From Paralithodes platypus (lineage: Eukaryota; Arthropoda; Malacostraca; Decapoda; Lithodidae), in NCBI GenBank assembly GCA_032716605.1, contig CM064517.1, positions 28,226,719 to 28,290,718 on the forward strand: a stretch of 64,000 nucleotides of DNA, given 5' to 3'. The notes beneath the pieces are model-generated. The model saw nothing but the letters and a program-made list of their open reading frames with translations. It was not told the DNA's origin and did not search any database. Positions 10,911 to 21,626 of this stretch are shown here, piece by piece. Both the position numbers and the translations under genes were made by a program. Position 1 is the stretch's first letter, and every line of letters starts with the position of its first letter.

Positions 10911-11241
10911 ATGTTATTGGTAGATGTAAAGTCTGTGCAACTTGACCTAGCGATTCATGACAATCGCCAAATGTTCATGGCGGGAATTACGGCGTCTGAC
11001 AACACAAATAAAACAAATAAAAAACAGTTTAAGCCTACACAGATAAACTCGATTTGTTCCTGCATGTGTACCGTATATTTACAACGTGTGAGGAAGATGT
11101 GGATGGATGAACACATTAATTGAATAGAAAGAAAAACTGAGCGACGAATGAAATGAATGAATGAATGCATGAAGAAAAGGGAAGATTAATGAATGCCGGA
11201 ACAAAATGAAGGAAGGAAGGAAGACGGCAAGGAAGGAATGG

Positions 11242-11481
11242 AGTACAGAAGTAAAGAAGGAAGGAAGATCTTAATGAATGAAGACAAGATCAAGCATAGA
11301 ATGGATTGAGTGAATGAGTGAGTGAGTGAGGGAGGGTGGGGCATGGAGTGAATGAAGTACAGAAGTAAAGAAGGAAGGAAGATACAAAGGAATACAAAGG
11401 TCTTAATGAATGAAGACAAGATCAAACATAGAATGGATTGAGTGAATGAGTGAGTGAGGGAAGGAGTGGGGCATGGAGTGT
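11242..11481. repeat. Tandem duplication of about 115 bp in promoter upstream region
   Basis: Two units (about 11242-11352 and 11353-11481) each contain GTACAGAAGTAAAGAAGG, GAATGAAGACAAGATCAA, CATAGAATGGATTGAGTG and a GGGGCATGGAGTG end. Present once in copy 2 of the segmental duplication. Confidence 0.75.
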
Positions 11482-11747
11482 ACCTTGTAGCTCCATGGGC
11501 CGGAGAATGACTCGGGAGTATGATCCAGTAATGAGCTAGGGGGAGGAGCTTGCAGAAATGGAGGGAGGGGTTGGAGTGAGAGCGGGAGGGGGAGAGAAGG
11601 GAGAGGGAAGTAAGAATAGGGGGGGAGGGGGGAGAAGAAGGGCGTGTCTGTGGGAGGGCGTGCGGAGGGGGGGCGGCGGGGGGAGGGGGACAAGAACTGG
11701 GGCAAGCAACTGAAGGAATGAAAGAGGGAGGGAGAGAAGATTGGAGG

Positions 11748-11779
11748 TATAAAAGAGCGTGGACTTCCTGGAGTCATCA
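11748..11779 (+). promoter_or_regulatory. Core promoter, duplicate 1
   Basis: TATAAAAG at 11748-11755, with an initiator-like TCATCAC at 11775-11781, 27-31 bases downstream as expected for RNA polymerase II. A G-rich polypurine tract lies just upstream (about 11560-11745). The whole arrangement is repeated at 38823. Confidence 0.75.
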
Positions 11780-11866
11780 CCACATACCCTCTACACCAGG
11801 ATTAGGAAACACGACTTCTTGTTCCTCCTATCCCACACACTACTTCGGTCCCTCAGCGCCTTCGCC
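11776..11866 (+). other. Non-coding first exon, duplicate 1
   Basis: From the inferred start at about 11776 to a consensus donor GTGAGTAT at 11867. The shared block CTACACCAGGATTAGGAAAC and the end CCTCAGCGCCTTCG match the exon at 38850-38929. There is no ATG-initiated frame that would continue across the donor with conservation in copy 2, so it is read as 5' UTR. Its partner exon is unknown: no second copy of the coding exons is visible downstream before 38 kb. It could be a distant alternative promoter of the gene at 46943 or an orphan. Confidence 0.55.
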
Positions 11867-12509
11867 GTGAGTATATTCCGCAGAAGGTGTTTGTCGTGGT
11901 GGAGGGCCTTTGAGTTTGGTGTGCACAAAAGTGGAAACGACGGACGAAGCGCGATCGAGGTTGTCAAGTGGAGTATAAAGTGGAGGAAATCTGTTTAAGT
12001 GGATCGATCACTTGGAAAAAGTGTAAGAGGCTTATTGGGATTTACCGAGTGCAAGAAGTGCTAATTGACGACAGAAGATCTAAGTAAAATCTTACATATA
12101 GGAAAGTGAAAACACCAATTGATATGCATGTGTGATATTTTGCAGTGTTCATCACGTTAACATGACGGAACAACTGACAAAAACGTTGAATGTGTTTGGG
12201 TTTCGTGTTACACATAAATGGGATTATACTCAGTCGAGAAGAAAACTATGCATGAAAGAGAGATCTTAGCTAGTATGAAAGTCTTAGAATAGAATAGTTA
12301 ATCAAATGTAAGGGGAGTAAATCTTGGAGTTTAAATATATCACAGCTAAAGCTTTGCAGGGATATAAAGTGGAGGAAGTTTAAAAGAACAGAATAGACAA
12401 ATTTTGCATGGGGATTAGGTTTGGGGCAGTTGCATATGCGAACACAAAAATTTGGACTAAGTAATTCAAAGGATTATATGCACTAAAAGAAGCACCGGAG
12501 AAAATGATA

Positions 12510-12722
12510 TAGCAGACCATATCCATGAACGTCATATGCATCGGTAGCAGCATGTGTTGCATATGCATCGGTAGCAGCATGTGTTGCATATGCATCGGTA
12601 GCAGCATGTGTTGCATATGGTAGAGGATGATATAGCAGACCATATCCATGAACGTCATATACATCGGTAGCAGCATGTGTTGCATATGCATCGGTAGCAG
12701 CATGTGTTGCATATGGTAGAGG
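12510..12722. repeat. 27-bp minisatellite in two blocks
   Basis: Unit CATATGCATCGGTAGCAGCA plus TGTGTTG, three copies then two, each block introduced by CATATCCATGAACGTCATAT and closed by CATATGGTAGAGGATG. Frames of 103-123 codons on the minus strand are produced by the repeat (27 is divisible by 3). Confidence 0.85.
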
Positions 12723-13321
12723 ATGTGAGCTCCGCAAGATATGATCATCATAGGCTACTACAATGACAACTGTGATCATGACATACATACCCATGGAGCG
12801 ATATGATCACGGGCGTAGGATATGTTCAGTATAGAAAGAAATGTCAGTACATGATACTATTACTTATGATTGTTGGTATAATATAATTATAATCTTTAAC
12901 ATAATATAGTAGTCTTGAAATTCGTACTGGTAGCCACTTAACCCTTTCAGTATATGGCAGAATATTTTCAAAGCGAAAAGTATACATTGAAGTGCATGAA
13001 TATATTAACATATTTTCGAGCTGCCAAAACATGGTACTGGTATAATTATTATGATCTCGATATACAACCATTTTCAAAGACAAAACGAATAAACGCAGTA
13101 AAAACTCATAAAACCAATATCATAATATAATTATGCTAGGGACTTGAGTTCTCGAAAAGGGGTTCTAGTACTGAAGCTATTCTTGACTCCGTGTGCTGGC
13201 TTAATAATCCAGAAGGGTTCTGAAGTCTTATTTTAACTAACTAATTAATAATGGACGTTTCTTAGTAGATATGATCATGGTAAAATAGGATCAGGTTATA
13301 GAATGACCAACACATTGTCGT

Positions 13322-13325
<4 letters not shown>

Positions 13326-13375
<50 letters not shown>
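13326..13375. repeat. (CT)n microsatellite
   Basis: Perfect CT run, homologous in position to the 85-base CT run at 42050-42134 in the other duplicate. Confidence 0.95.
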
Positions 13376-13377
<2 letters not shown>

Positions 13378-13579
13378 CCACACCGTAACGCCGCGTGTGG
13401 ATAAAATCTTGATAACAGTGGTGTTGAAATGATATGAATGAGGAACATCCCGTCTGAGAGATGCCGGCAGAAAGTATGGGCGATAGTAGGGAGGGATATG
13501 GTTGTAGAAAATACCACCGAGCGATTGTATTTCTCTTAGATAGAATGGGTTGCATACCTATTCATATTATTTCATCAAA

Positions 13580-13705
13580 CAACTTTACTTCTTAAACTCA
13601 ATTAATGGAATCAACAAATAAATGTGGCACTCCAAGGACTCGAACCTAGGATACTCACACCGAATTACCAAACAATTAGATATAGCTTGTCAATCTTCGA
13701 GGACG
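13580..13705 (-). mobile_element. SINE-3 copy, tRNA-like
   Basis: Minus strand carries a B box GGTTCGAGTCC preceded by GTATCCTA and followed by a short 3' arm ending GTGCCAC. The same order, with the neighbouring AATTAATG tract, recurs at 60340-60450. Confidence 0.55.
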
Positions 13706-13875
13706 TCTTTTCACTTAATTGTGGCTAGCATCAAACGATTTTATTCAGGTAGGGAAGCCATCTAGAAATCAAACGTTAATATGTATCGCAATTAATCCTC
13801 TGAATCCCACAATATCCTCTTAAACTATAACAAATCGTCTACTAATAGCCTGAATAAAGGAAAACACGAGTCCTC
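13705..13875. mobile_element. MITE-C, decayed
   Basis: CAAACGATTTTATTCAGGTA on one side and CAAATCGTCTACTAATAGCC on the other form the family's inner inverted pair; terminal TTAA sites are eroded. Confidence 0.5.
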
Positions 13876-14083
13876 GAATTTCGCTAATGTTAATATAGTA
13901 AGCATTTGATATCTACCTCAAACAATTAGAGTATGTGTTTTCTGGGCTATGTCCTTTTAATTTGGATAAAACCATATATCAGACAAAGACTGATACGTTG
14001 ACTATGGTTATTGTTTATAATCATAGTAATACAAATATATACCTGTATAATCAATTTGCAAAGTTCCATATAAATATATACCC

Positions 14084-14086
<3 letters not shown>

Positions 14087-14181
<95 letters not shown>

Positions 14182-14185
14182 ATAA
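14087..14185. repeat. (AT)n microsatellite, about 95 bases
   Basis: AT dinucleotides with two short interruptions. Confidence 0.95.
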
Positions 14186-14189
14186 TACT

Positions 14190-14771
14190 TAATAGTGTAT
14201 ATGTACTTTCTCTAATGGAAGCGCTTAGTCAACATACAAAATATTTTTTTTTTATCTGAGGCATTATTCGTGTAACGCTTTCTTGAATCCGGTCTTCGTA
14301 TTTTCCTTTAAGAGGGAGGGAACTGTTTTCTTGTGGACCCCTTTCTCCCTCATGTCTATAGATAGCTAAAGCACAACATGAGAAGCGCGTCCTCGTATAA
14401 TGCCAGGGTTAGGAAGGAGGATCTTGGCACAGAAGTAACCCTCTACCTACCCTATGTTACATAGGGTATACATAACACCACTGCTTGTCGATAGTCCATT
14501 CATTGTAGGTGGGCCAGAAGTGTTAGCCCATAATCTCTATAACCCATAAAGTGCTAGATCAATTGGGTTATATATAAACAGTTATTATATTAACATTTAC
14601 TATCAATAACAGTCACAAAATATATACATGAATACGCAGTCATTGTGAATGAGTATTCCGAATTATACACTGCATATGAAGCTGTCCACAAAATGTCAGT
14701 ATATCACTAACAAAATAATTAATAACTAAACTTATACTGATTTTAAAACAACTATTTACTTATTCATTTGA
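14190..14771. other. No gene seen; MITE-A scrap
   Basis: Only a short MITE-A terminus is recognisable (about 14310-14360: GTGGACCCCTTTCTCCCTC ATG). The rest is AT-rich unique-looking sequence. Confidence 0.4.
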
Positions 14772-14972
14772 TTAACCCTTTCAAGATCCAATACACTTTT
14801 AATTTCTGCCAAACTATTTTATTCAGATTAGGATGGGTATATGGAAGTCAGTGGGTTAATTGAGATAGTCTTTACCCTTATAATTCCCACAGGTCCTTCT
14901 TATATTGTATCTAATCCTCTAATGATAGCCAGAATAAACTGCCAAAATGCGTCACAATGTTCAAAGGGTTAA
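14772..14972. mobile_element. MITE-C copy
   Basis: TTAACCCTTTCAAGATC at 14772 and TTCAAAGGGTTAA ending 14972; inner inverted blocks TTTTATTCAGATTAGGATGG and TCTAATGATAGCCAGAATAA. 201 bp. Confidence 0.7.
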
Positions 14973-15126
14973 CGGTAATAGACGTATGAACACGGCCAAG
15001 TCTATACATAATAATGTCGAGAAACCTAGTAACTACTCGTATTGTACACGAACAAAACATAACCGTGTTGTTTCTCTTCACTCTATCTTCCAACTGCGTT
15101 CGTCAGTAATAAAAGCCCGGTAATAA

Positions 15127-15285
15127 TAATATAAGTAACACCCCGTTCTTAACATTAATCATCAATTACAACCCCCAATGTACTTGAATAAACTAATGAA
15201 AGCATATGGTCCTCCCGGGATTCGAACTCGGGACACCTCATCCAGAACATACGCATCTAAACCATTGCACCACCAACACAATAAT
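15127..15285 (-). mobile_element. SINE-1 copy 2
   Basis: Reverse complement of the SINE-1 order: head with B box GAGTTCGAATCCCGGG near 15215-15230, A-box end at about 15280, body ending at about 15127. The frame 15178-15387 that crosses it is not a gene. Confidence 0.85.
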
Positions 15286-15454
15286 AATGATAATAACAAG
15301 CCAGGTAATAATGATAACACTAGCCCACCACCTCTTCGTTTCCACTCCCTTCTTCCGTTTTACAGTTTTCTTCACTCTGGCCTTTGAGAACAAGTTTTGT
15401 CCATCTCTTTACCAACCTCACCCCCTCTCCTTATTATAATGTTTTTGTTTTATG

Positions 15455-15508
15455 CGAGTGAGGGAGACAAACGGCAGAACTGCCTGTAGCGAGTGCCTCC
15501 CCCAGAGT
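15455..15508 (-). mobile_element. LINE-L terminal tip
   Basis: Reverse complement gives the last 55 bases of LINE-L (GGGGGAGGCACTCGCTACAG and CCTCCCTCACTCGC). Severely 5'-truncated. Confidence 0.7.
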
Positions 15509-15510
15509 AT

Positions 15511-15860
15511 CAATCAATTACTTTATTAAAATACACAATTTACCAACATCTACACTTGAAAAAAGTACAATCACTTAGCATTTGATAGGAAGAAGGTTAA
15601 ATGCAACATTTATCAATACTCTCTTTCGTATAAAACAATTCCTTAAGTTAGGTGAGGTGCAAGACCAGTTAACTTTATGACAAACTTAAAATAGATAAAC
15701 AACAGAGCCTAACCAACACACATGAACAATTACAATCACCTGCTATAAGTTAAATAAAAAAGATAAAACACATCTGTATATCAATCAAGCTTTCTAACAT
15801 AGCTGTTGAAGTTAGGTGAGCGTAAGCCAAGTTCGTTAGTACGGACATATTTTCTTGTTA
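15511..15860 (-). repeat. Probable retroelement 3' end, inverted
   Basis: Minus strand ends in TTTTAATAAAGTAATTGATT plus GATA, that is, an AATAAA followed by an ATTGATTGA tail, as expected at a LINE/SINE 3' terminus. The body has no recognisable frame. (GT)n follows at 15877-15896. Confidence 0.45.
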
Positions 15861-15982
15861 AGTTAGTGGTGATAATGTGTGTGTGTGTGTGTGTGTGAGT
15901 ACTCCAGTTTTAGTAGCGTCAGTTTGAGGTAAGCGCTCCAGGTAATAATATGCAATCGTCTCCCAAATTCACCACCACCGTT

Positions 15983-16199
15983 TTAAGCCGGTATCACACG
16001 AGCGCTTTTTCACTCAATATTTATCCTTAACACTGGTCTGGCAGCTTGTGAGGTAAAAATGTAGAATATTTCGGTCATCTAAATTCATCTATCAACAGTC
16101 TAGTTTCCGATACCAGTGCAAAATATTCCAGAAATGTTGCCAGAATTGTTTTGATCATCGAATGTTGGCTATAAAAGCTCTCGTGTGATACCGGCTTAA
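15983..16199. mobile_element. MITE-G, TTAA-bounded element with 20-bp inverted ends
   Basis: Left TTAAGCCGGTATCACACGAG (15983), right reverse complement TTAAGCCGGTATCACACGAG (ending 16199): 20 identical bases including TTAA. 217 bp, no coding capacity. Only copy seen in the window. Confidence 0.8.
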
Positions 16200-16390
16200 C
16201 AATCATATCCACCATCACCACTACCACTACCACCACCACCATTACAACCATATCCACCATCAACACTAGAACCACTACCATATCCACCATCACCACCATC
16301 GTTACTACCATATCCACCATCACCACCACCGCTACCACCATATCCACCATCACCACTACCACTACCATACCACTATCACTACCACCACTC
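16200..16390. repeat. ACC-rich trinucleotide/minisatellite
   Basis: Irregular units built on ATATCCACCATCACCACC. Directly abuts MITE-G. Frames encoding Val/Met or Thr repeats are artefacts. Confidence 0.85.
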
Positions 16391-16399
16391 TCTGTACAG

Positions 16400-16710
16400 G
16401 CGGGGTTCTGGTATTTATTAGGGCTATTAGCTCAATTGGACCTAATTAACTTATATAACGTATTTTTACTGCATATTTTAAAAAATAGTTTACGTGATCC
16501 AAATCTAGATTTTATTTCATTGTGCTTTATTAACTTTTACTCCTTTATAGTTTTCACATTTATTTAAAAACCTTAATTTTAATGTTAACATACTCAGGCT
16601 GGTAACTAATTATTATACTTTTAGCGTATTGAAACTTAATTGTTCATCCACTATGCAATAAATGTTATGCAACATAGCCTGTATTATGAAATAAATTAAT
16701 TGAATTGAAT
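16400..16710 (+). repeat. Probable retroelement 3' end
   Basis: AT-rich body closing with GAAATAAATTAATTGAATTG, a polyadenylation-like motif plus ATTGA tail, similar to 876-902. No open frame. Confidence 0.4.
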
Positions 16711-16978
16711 GGTATCACCACCACCATTACCACCACCACCACCACCATTACCACTACCATCGCTACTACAACCATCATTACCACTACCACCACTACTACC
16801 ACCTCAACTTGCATAACCACCGTCATCATCACCATTTCTCTCTCTCTCTCTCTCTCTCTAATAATATATATAGAAATAGGTGTATGCTACCTCATTATCA
16901 TATTTCACACGTTCCTATTGTTTTCGTTGTGTGTGTGTCTGTGTGTGTGTGTGTGTGTGGGTGTGTGTGTGTGTGTGT
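16711..16978. repeat. (ACC)n, (CT)n and (GT)n cluster
   Basis: ACC trinucleotides (16711-16835), CT dinucleotides (16837-16859) and GT dinucleotides (16928-16978). Long frames here are artefacts. Confidence 0.9.
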
Positions 16979-17309
16979 ACAGTCACGCTCAAAGGCTGTA
17001 TTCTACCACCTTCATAAAGTCAATTCAGTATTTAAATAAATCAAGTAAAAACCAAAACAAAGCAAAAGTATTAATACATATGAACAAAGATTATATATTC
17101 ATGTTCTGCTCACATTTATGGACGACTAATGTTTCCAAACTAAAATAAAGCAAAATCTGCAACAGTAATAAAACAAAACATCATAATAACAAACAAAACG
17201 TCGGATCAGATAGAGTTAAAGAGGGTGTTCACAGGATCCACGACGTCCAGCTAATCTCGCTAAGGAAAGCTTGTGTGTGTTTCTGGACCCTCTTCTTCCT
17301 GTTCAGCGT

Positions 17310-17440
17310 CATTAGTGTTGACATTTCAAGACGTTTGCCCCAATAGTTTGGTAATTATAAGACATTTCGCCACATTTAGTTGTCAGTATCAAGACAGTTC
17401 TTGCTGTAATTTAGGAAGAACCGGCCTTCGGCCGGCAGAT
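17310..17440 (-). mobile_element. MITE-A, partial
   Basis: TTTGCCCCAATAGTTTGG, an AAGACATTTCG stretch, and the ACCGGCCTTCGGCCGG hairpin at about 17410-17426, then a poly-A run (17446-17465). One arm only. Confidence 0.6.
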
Positions 17441-17809
17441 TTCTCTAAAAAAAAAAAAAAAAAAATGTAAATTATATATGAAAAGCAGGTGTCTCTCTTT
17501 CTCTCACACGAACAGCCAAGTCATTAACGCTTTCTCTCTCTCTCTCTCTGTCACGACCAGCCAAATCATTAAACAGGGCCCTAGTCTCTTTCCAAACACC
17601 ACGCGACATGCTAACATCCCAAAGTTATATTCGCCTTTACACATTTTTCCCCTTTGCGTTTGGGTCGTGTTTGTGGCATGTTTCAAAGGAGGGTATTTAA
17701 ATTGTGAGTGGCTATAAATTTGAAGTTTTTTTTGTGTTCTGCTGTTCCATTTGTGTGTGTGTGTGTTTTAATGGTTTGCATTTTCTGGCTTTCATTTACT
17801 TAACCCCTT

Positions 17810-18014
17810 GAGGATTATGCCGCGTTTTGACAGTTTATTCTGGCTAGCATTAGACGAATTTATACAGCTTAGGAAGGATCTGTGGGAATTAAACGGGCAA
17901 AGACTATCTCAGTTAACCCTCTAACTTCCATATACTTTGCATAATCTGAATAAAATCGTCTAATTACAGCCAGCAAATCGTAAATAAATGCGTCATCGTA
18001 TCTTGAAAGGGTTT
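17810..18014. mobile_element. MITE-C copy
   Basis: TTAACCCCTTGAGGATTATG at left and TATCTTGAAAGGGTTT at right. Inner CTGGCTAGCATTAGACGAA pairs with AATCGTCTAATTACAGCCAG. Right TTAA mutated. Confidence 0.7.
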
Positions 18015-18069
18015 TGTTCCTTGCTCACTCGGCCAGGTACCGCTTGTATCTTTCACTGTTTTATATATC

Positions 18070-18361
18070 AACTCCCCCCCCCCCCCTCTCTCTCTCTCTC
18101 TCAAATTTAGCTATCAATATTAAAGGTTATCTGTTTCCCTGTGTATTTCTTCTTCTTCGTCTCTCTCTCTCTCTCAAAATTTGCGTGGCTGTCAATCGTT
18201 AAAGGTTATCTGCCTCCCCGTCTTTCTTTCTCTCTTTCTCTCTCTTTCTCCCTGGACCGTGAACCATTCGGGTCTTGTCTCCAATATCCACAATGCCTCG
18301 CTCTGCATTTTGATCCCATCTTAAATTTCACCCTTTTTCATGAGATATCGGAAAAACTGGG

Positions 18362-18419
<58 letters not shown>

Positions 18420-18590
18420 AAGAGAGTGTGTGTGGGTGTGCTCGTGTTGGTGTGTGTTCGTGTGTGTTCGTGTGTGGGTGTGCCCGTGTGGTGTGTGTTT
18501 GTGGGTGTGTGTGTGTGCCTGTGTTATGTGTGTGTGTGTTTGTGACTTTATGAGAGAGAGAGAGAGAGAGAGTACAAGAAAGTGCTCTAT
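18070..18590. repeat. Dense microsatellite cluster (C run, CT, GT, AG)
   Basis: Poly-C (18075-18086), CT tracts, (GT)n at 18364-18400, (AG)n at 18401-18426 and 18553-18572, and GT-rich imperfect repeat between. Five overlapping frames are low-complexity. Confidence 0.9.
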
Positions 18591-18599
18591 ATCGCTCAG

Positions 18600-19285
18600 A
18601 GATAATACTAATTTCCCCTCTATCTCTCCATCTTATCTCCCCAATCTCTCTTCCTGCCATAGTATCTCAGGTTCTATTATGCTTCGGACATTTCACAATA
18701 CTTCGGAAAATATACATTCAAGTTACTAATTAATGCACGATAATTTTATGGACGGGTTTCATAAATCTGCAAATTCCCATTCCTCCCTATGTTTCATGTT
18801 GTTCCTTATATGAAAATTATTTTGTATAAATAGTTATTTTCTTCTCTGATACAATATTTAATTTAATTAATGAAGTTATATCATTATATTAGATTATAAA
18901 CGAAAATATGATTGAATTGTTTCTAAAGTTTGATGAATATAAATAACGAGTTTATTTTGTCTTCAAATATAACTCACTTCCCTGGCAAATAATTATCCAG
19001 CTATCTGTATACCACCAAATATCTCTCTCTCTAACAACCGATAAAGCAGAAGGCACGCTCCACTCCTCAATACTGCAGCACACTTTTTTTCCCCCTAACC
19101 TCCTCCGAAGACAAACTCTTGCGGGCCACTTCCTTCCGAGGTCGCAGATTTCTAGCCCAGTTGCGCTAGTTTTGAGTTGCGGAAATTTTTTGAAAGTTTA
19201 CGGGTGTTAGGTCGCTTTTCAGACACTATAATCACGATCTATAGTCGGTAAATTTTATCCCTTGGCAACTTATTTTCCGATACTT
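18600..19285. other. No gene seen
   Basis: AT-rich, no repeat core recognised; a few CT-rich patches. Confidence 0.4.
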
Positions 19286-19344
19286 ATTGAAATAGATAAG
19301 AAACTAATCTATTGCTCTGTAACTTAAGTGTCAATTTCTCAGAA

Positions 19345-19440
19345 TTTAAAGCATATTTCGCTACAAAATCGTCGTAATAGCCGAATAAACAAGGAGACAT
19401 GGCAATTTACCGTCAGCTGAAAAAAAGCAAAACAGACTAT
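19345..19440 (+). repeat. Dispersed repeat F, copy 1
   Basis: CATATTTCGCTACAAAATCG, CATGGCAATTTACC and AAACAGAC occur in the same order at 33285-33380. Nature unknown; too short to classify. Confidence 0.55.
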
Positions 19441-19449
19441 GCTGAAAAA

Positions 19450-19735
19450 ACCATGTCAATATGGCTAGACACTAACAGAAAATGCATTTATAAGGAGTAA
19501 ATGGGCTATTTCGTGTTTTTTTTCTTCTGGCTACTGGGCGGGTTTCATGCTGGCGGAACTGGTTACGCTGCTCTCTTTCGCGGTAAAATGGAGCAGATCT
19601 GACCAATAAACCTGCTCACCTGTCCGACTTGGCTGTCTACCTTGAACCCTCGAACGGTGGTTTTTTGCGACTCTTGTACCCCGCCCTCTGCTTTAGTTCT
19701 CTAGTGTATTGGGGCGTGTACAGTGTGTGTGTGTG
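19450..19735. other. No gene seen; GC-richer unique tract
   Basis: Locally GC-richer (about 19530-19700) with no recognised repeat core and no frame longer than about 60 codons. Confidence 0.35.
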
Positions 19736-19904
19736 ATATCCTCTTCCTCCGCCTCCTCCCCCACTTCACTCTGATTCATTTGATTCTCCTTCTACTACCT
19801 CTCATCGCCCTTTCTCTCCAATTCCTCTTCTCACCTTGCATTATTTGGCCTTCTTCCGACACCTACTCCTTCTCCTCTTCCTCATCGTCCTCCTCCTCCC
19901 CGAA

Positions 19905-20215
19905 CACCTTCTCTACCAATTCCTCCTTCTCCTCCTCCTCCACCTTCATCCTCATCGTTCTCCTTCTCTACCAATTCCTCCTTCTCCTCCTCCTCCACCT
20001 TCATCCTCATCGTTCTCCTTCTCTACCAATTCCTCCTTCTCCTCCTCCTCCACCTTCATCCTCATCGTTCTCCTTCTCTACCAATTCCTCCTTCTCCTCC
20101 TCCTCCACCTTCATCCTCATCGTTCTCCTTCTCTACCAATTCCTCCTTCTCCTCCTCCTCCACCTTCATCCTCATCGTTCTCCTTCTCTACCAATTCCTC
20201 CTCCTCCTTCTCGTC
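19905..20215. repeat. 55-bp polypyrimidine minisatellite, five copies plus partial
   Basis: Unit starts CTCTACCAATTCCTCCTTCT and includes CACCTTCATCCTCATCG; starts at 19911, 19966, 20021, 20076, 20131 and 20186. Because 55 is not a multiple of 3, the frames of 141-199 codons cycle through all phases and survive only because the strand is almost stop-free. Confidence 0.9.
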
Positions 20216-20339
20216 CCCCTCGTCTCTTAGTCTTCCTCGCCCTCCCCTTGCACCTACATAACCCTCCACCTTCTCCCCTTCCATCAGAATACACGAAATC
20301 AGGTCCAAATGATCGATACTAGATCCTTCAATGCAAAAA

Positions 20340-21028
20340 AAGTTACGTCCACACCAGGTCGACGAACGGACCCTCTGCCAAGGAAGGTACAGGTGGTGAG
20401 TACGAGGGTCCACGCAATCAGGTTTTACTACACAATTATCTAGGAACTGGAGCACTTTTTGTTATAGAGAGATTCACATTGTCTTCAGGGGGTCAGAAAA
20501 ACAAGCACTGTCAATGTCAAAAGTTGTGAGTGTGTTCTGTATTTACTGTTTCAGCTATATTTGTACTTTCTTGATTTAGGGACAAATACTCCATAATCAT
20601 TATTTTGTTTGTTCATGTGAATACAGTCAATAATTAAATAGTGTTGCACCTTCACAATACAAGCTTTATTATATCTCTTAATTATAATAATTTAAACACA
20701 TCCTTTTGAGAAAAAAACAAAAAAAAATCGATCATTTACGTCCATATAAATACTAATCACAAATGACTATAAATGCTTTATTTATGTGTGTTCTAAGGCT
20801 AACACATGCCTAGTTTTGATAGAGTGAAAATTACAAAGGTAGGGCAGGACTTTTGAAACTGACGGTACAAGATACAGAAATGGGAGCACTTACATAGATA
20901 CAAATTATCTTCGGGGTCATAGCGAGGGTACAAACACGCTCAGTATTTATGTAACACCTTCAAGACTTGTCAAATAGTTTTATGGTTTGGACATATCTAA
21001 ATAAATCTTTAAAACACGTGATAAAAGC
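20340..21028. other. No gene seen
   Basis: AT-rich single-copy-looking sequence; no domain, tRNA or repeat recognised. Confidence 0.4.
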
Positions 21029-21227
21029 TCTTAGAGATATACATTTCATCTTAGAGATATACATTTCATCTTAGAGATATACATTTCATCTTAGAGATAT
21101 ACATTTCATCTTAGAGATATACATTTCATCTTAGAGATATACATTTCATCTTAGAGATATACATTTCATCTTAGAGATATACATTTCATCTTAGAGATAT
21201 ACATTTCATCTTAGAGATATACATTTC
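21029..21227. repeat. 20-bp minisatellite, ten identical copies
   Basis: Unit ATCTTAGAGATATACATTTC. Near-perfect identity suggests recent expansion. Adjoins a MITE-A fragment. Confidence 0.95.
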
Positions 21228-21420
21228 TTAGTTTGTTACCATTTTTCTCCTGGTGAGCAAAAGCCAACCTTCATTTTAGAAGGAACCGGCCTTCGGCCAG
21301 GACATTTTCCTACCGAAATATGCACACATTTATCTTGATGGGGACTTGGGGGATTTATTTAAGCTTGATGGAAGTGTAGGGATGAATCTCAACAAAAATT
21401 GTAATAATAAATATATAAGT
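21228..21420 (-). mobile_element. MITE-A, partial
   Basis: TTTTCTCCTGGTGAGC, the CCGGCCTTCGGCC hairpin, TTTCCTACCGAAATATG and AAGCTTGATGGAAGTGTAG: one arm and the core. Flanked on both sides by minisatellites. Confidence 0.65.
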
Positions 21421-21626
21421 GAACCAGTAAATACAAAAACCAGTAAATACAAAAATATCTCCTTAGTTAGCTCATTGAGACAAAACATTTCACCCGAGTA
21501 AGATTTGGGACATAAACTGACAAACACCCAAGTAATAAAACATGATAATAAATATACAACAAAATACATAAATAAACAAATAAATAAATAATTATAAAGA
21601 ACAACCACTCGAAAGATAAGGGAAAC

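Larger units (their letters stand above)
11188..13400 (+). repeat. Segmental duplication, copy 1 (promoter plus first exon)
   Basis: Ordered matches to about 38110-42140. These are the purine-rich GAATGAATG/GAAGGAAGG upstream region, the TATA box, the first exon and donor, and the intron block GAAGGTGTTTGTCGTGGTGG. They continue with the CATATCCATGAACGTCATAT minisatellite, the ATATGATCATCATAGGCTAC..GAGCGATATGATCACGGGC block (12740-12870 versus 40583-40715), TTTTCAAAGACAA (13070 versus 41749) and a closing (CT)n. Copy 1 lacks the SINE, LINE and MITE insertions present in copy 2. Divergence is visible at most scales, so the event is not recent. Confidence 0.85.

Noticed and set aside
12380..12794. 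His/Met-rich repeat proteins on the minus strand
   Set aside because: Produced by the 27-bp intronic minisatellite.
16705..17148. 147-codon Thr-rich frame
   Set aside because: ACC, CT and GT microsatellites translated end to end.
19723..20322. 199-codon Ser/Leu/Pro-rich frame
   Set aside because: Polypyrimidine minisatellite with a 55-bp unit; frame phase rotates and composition is that of the repeat.
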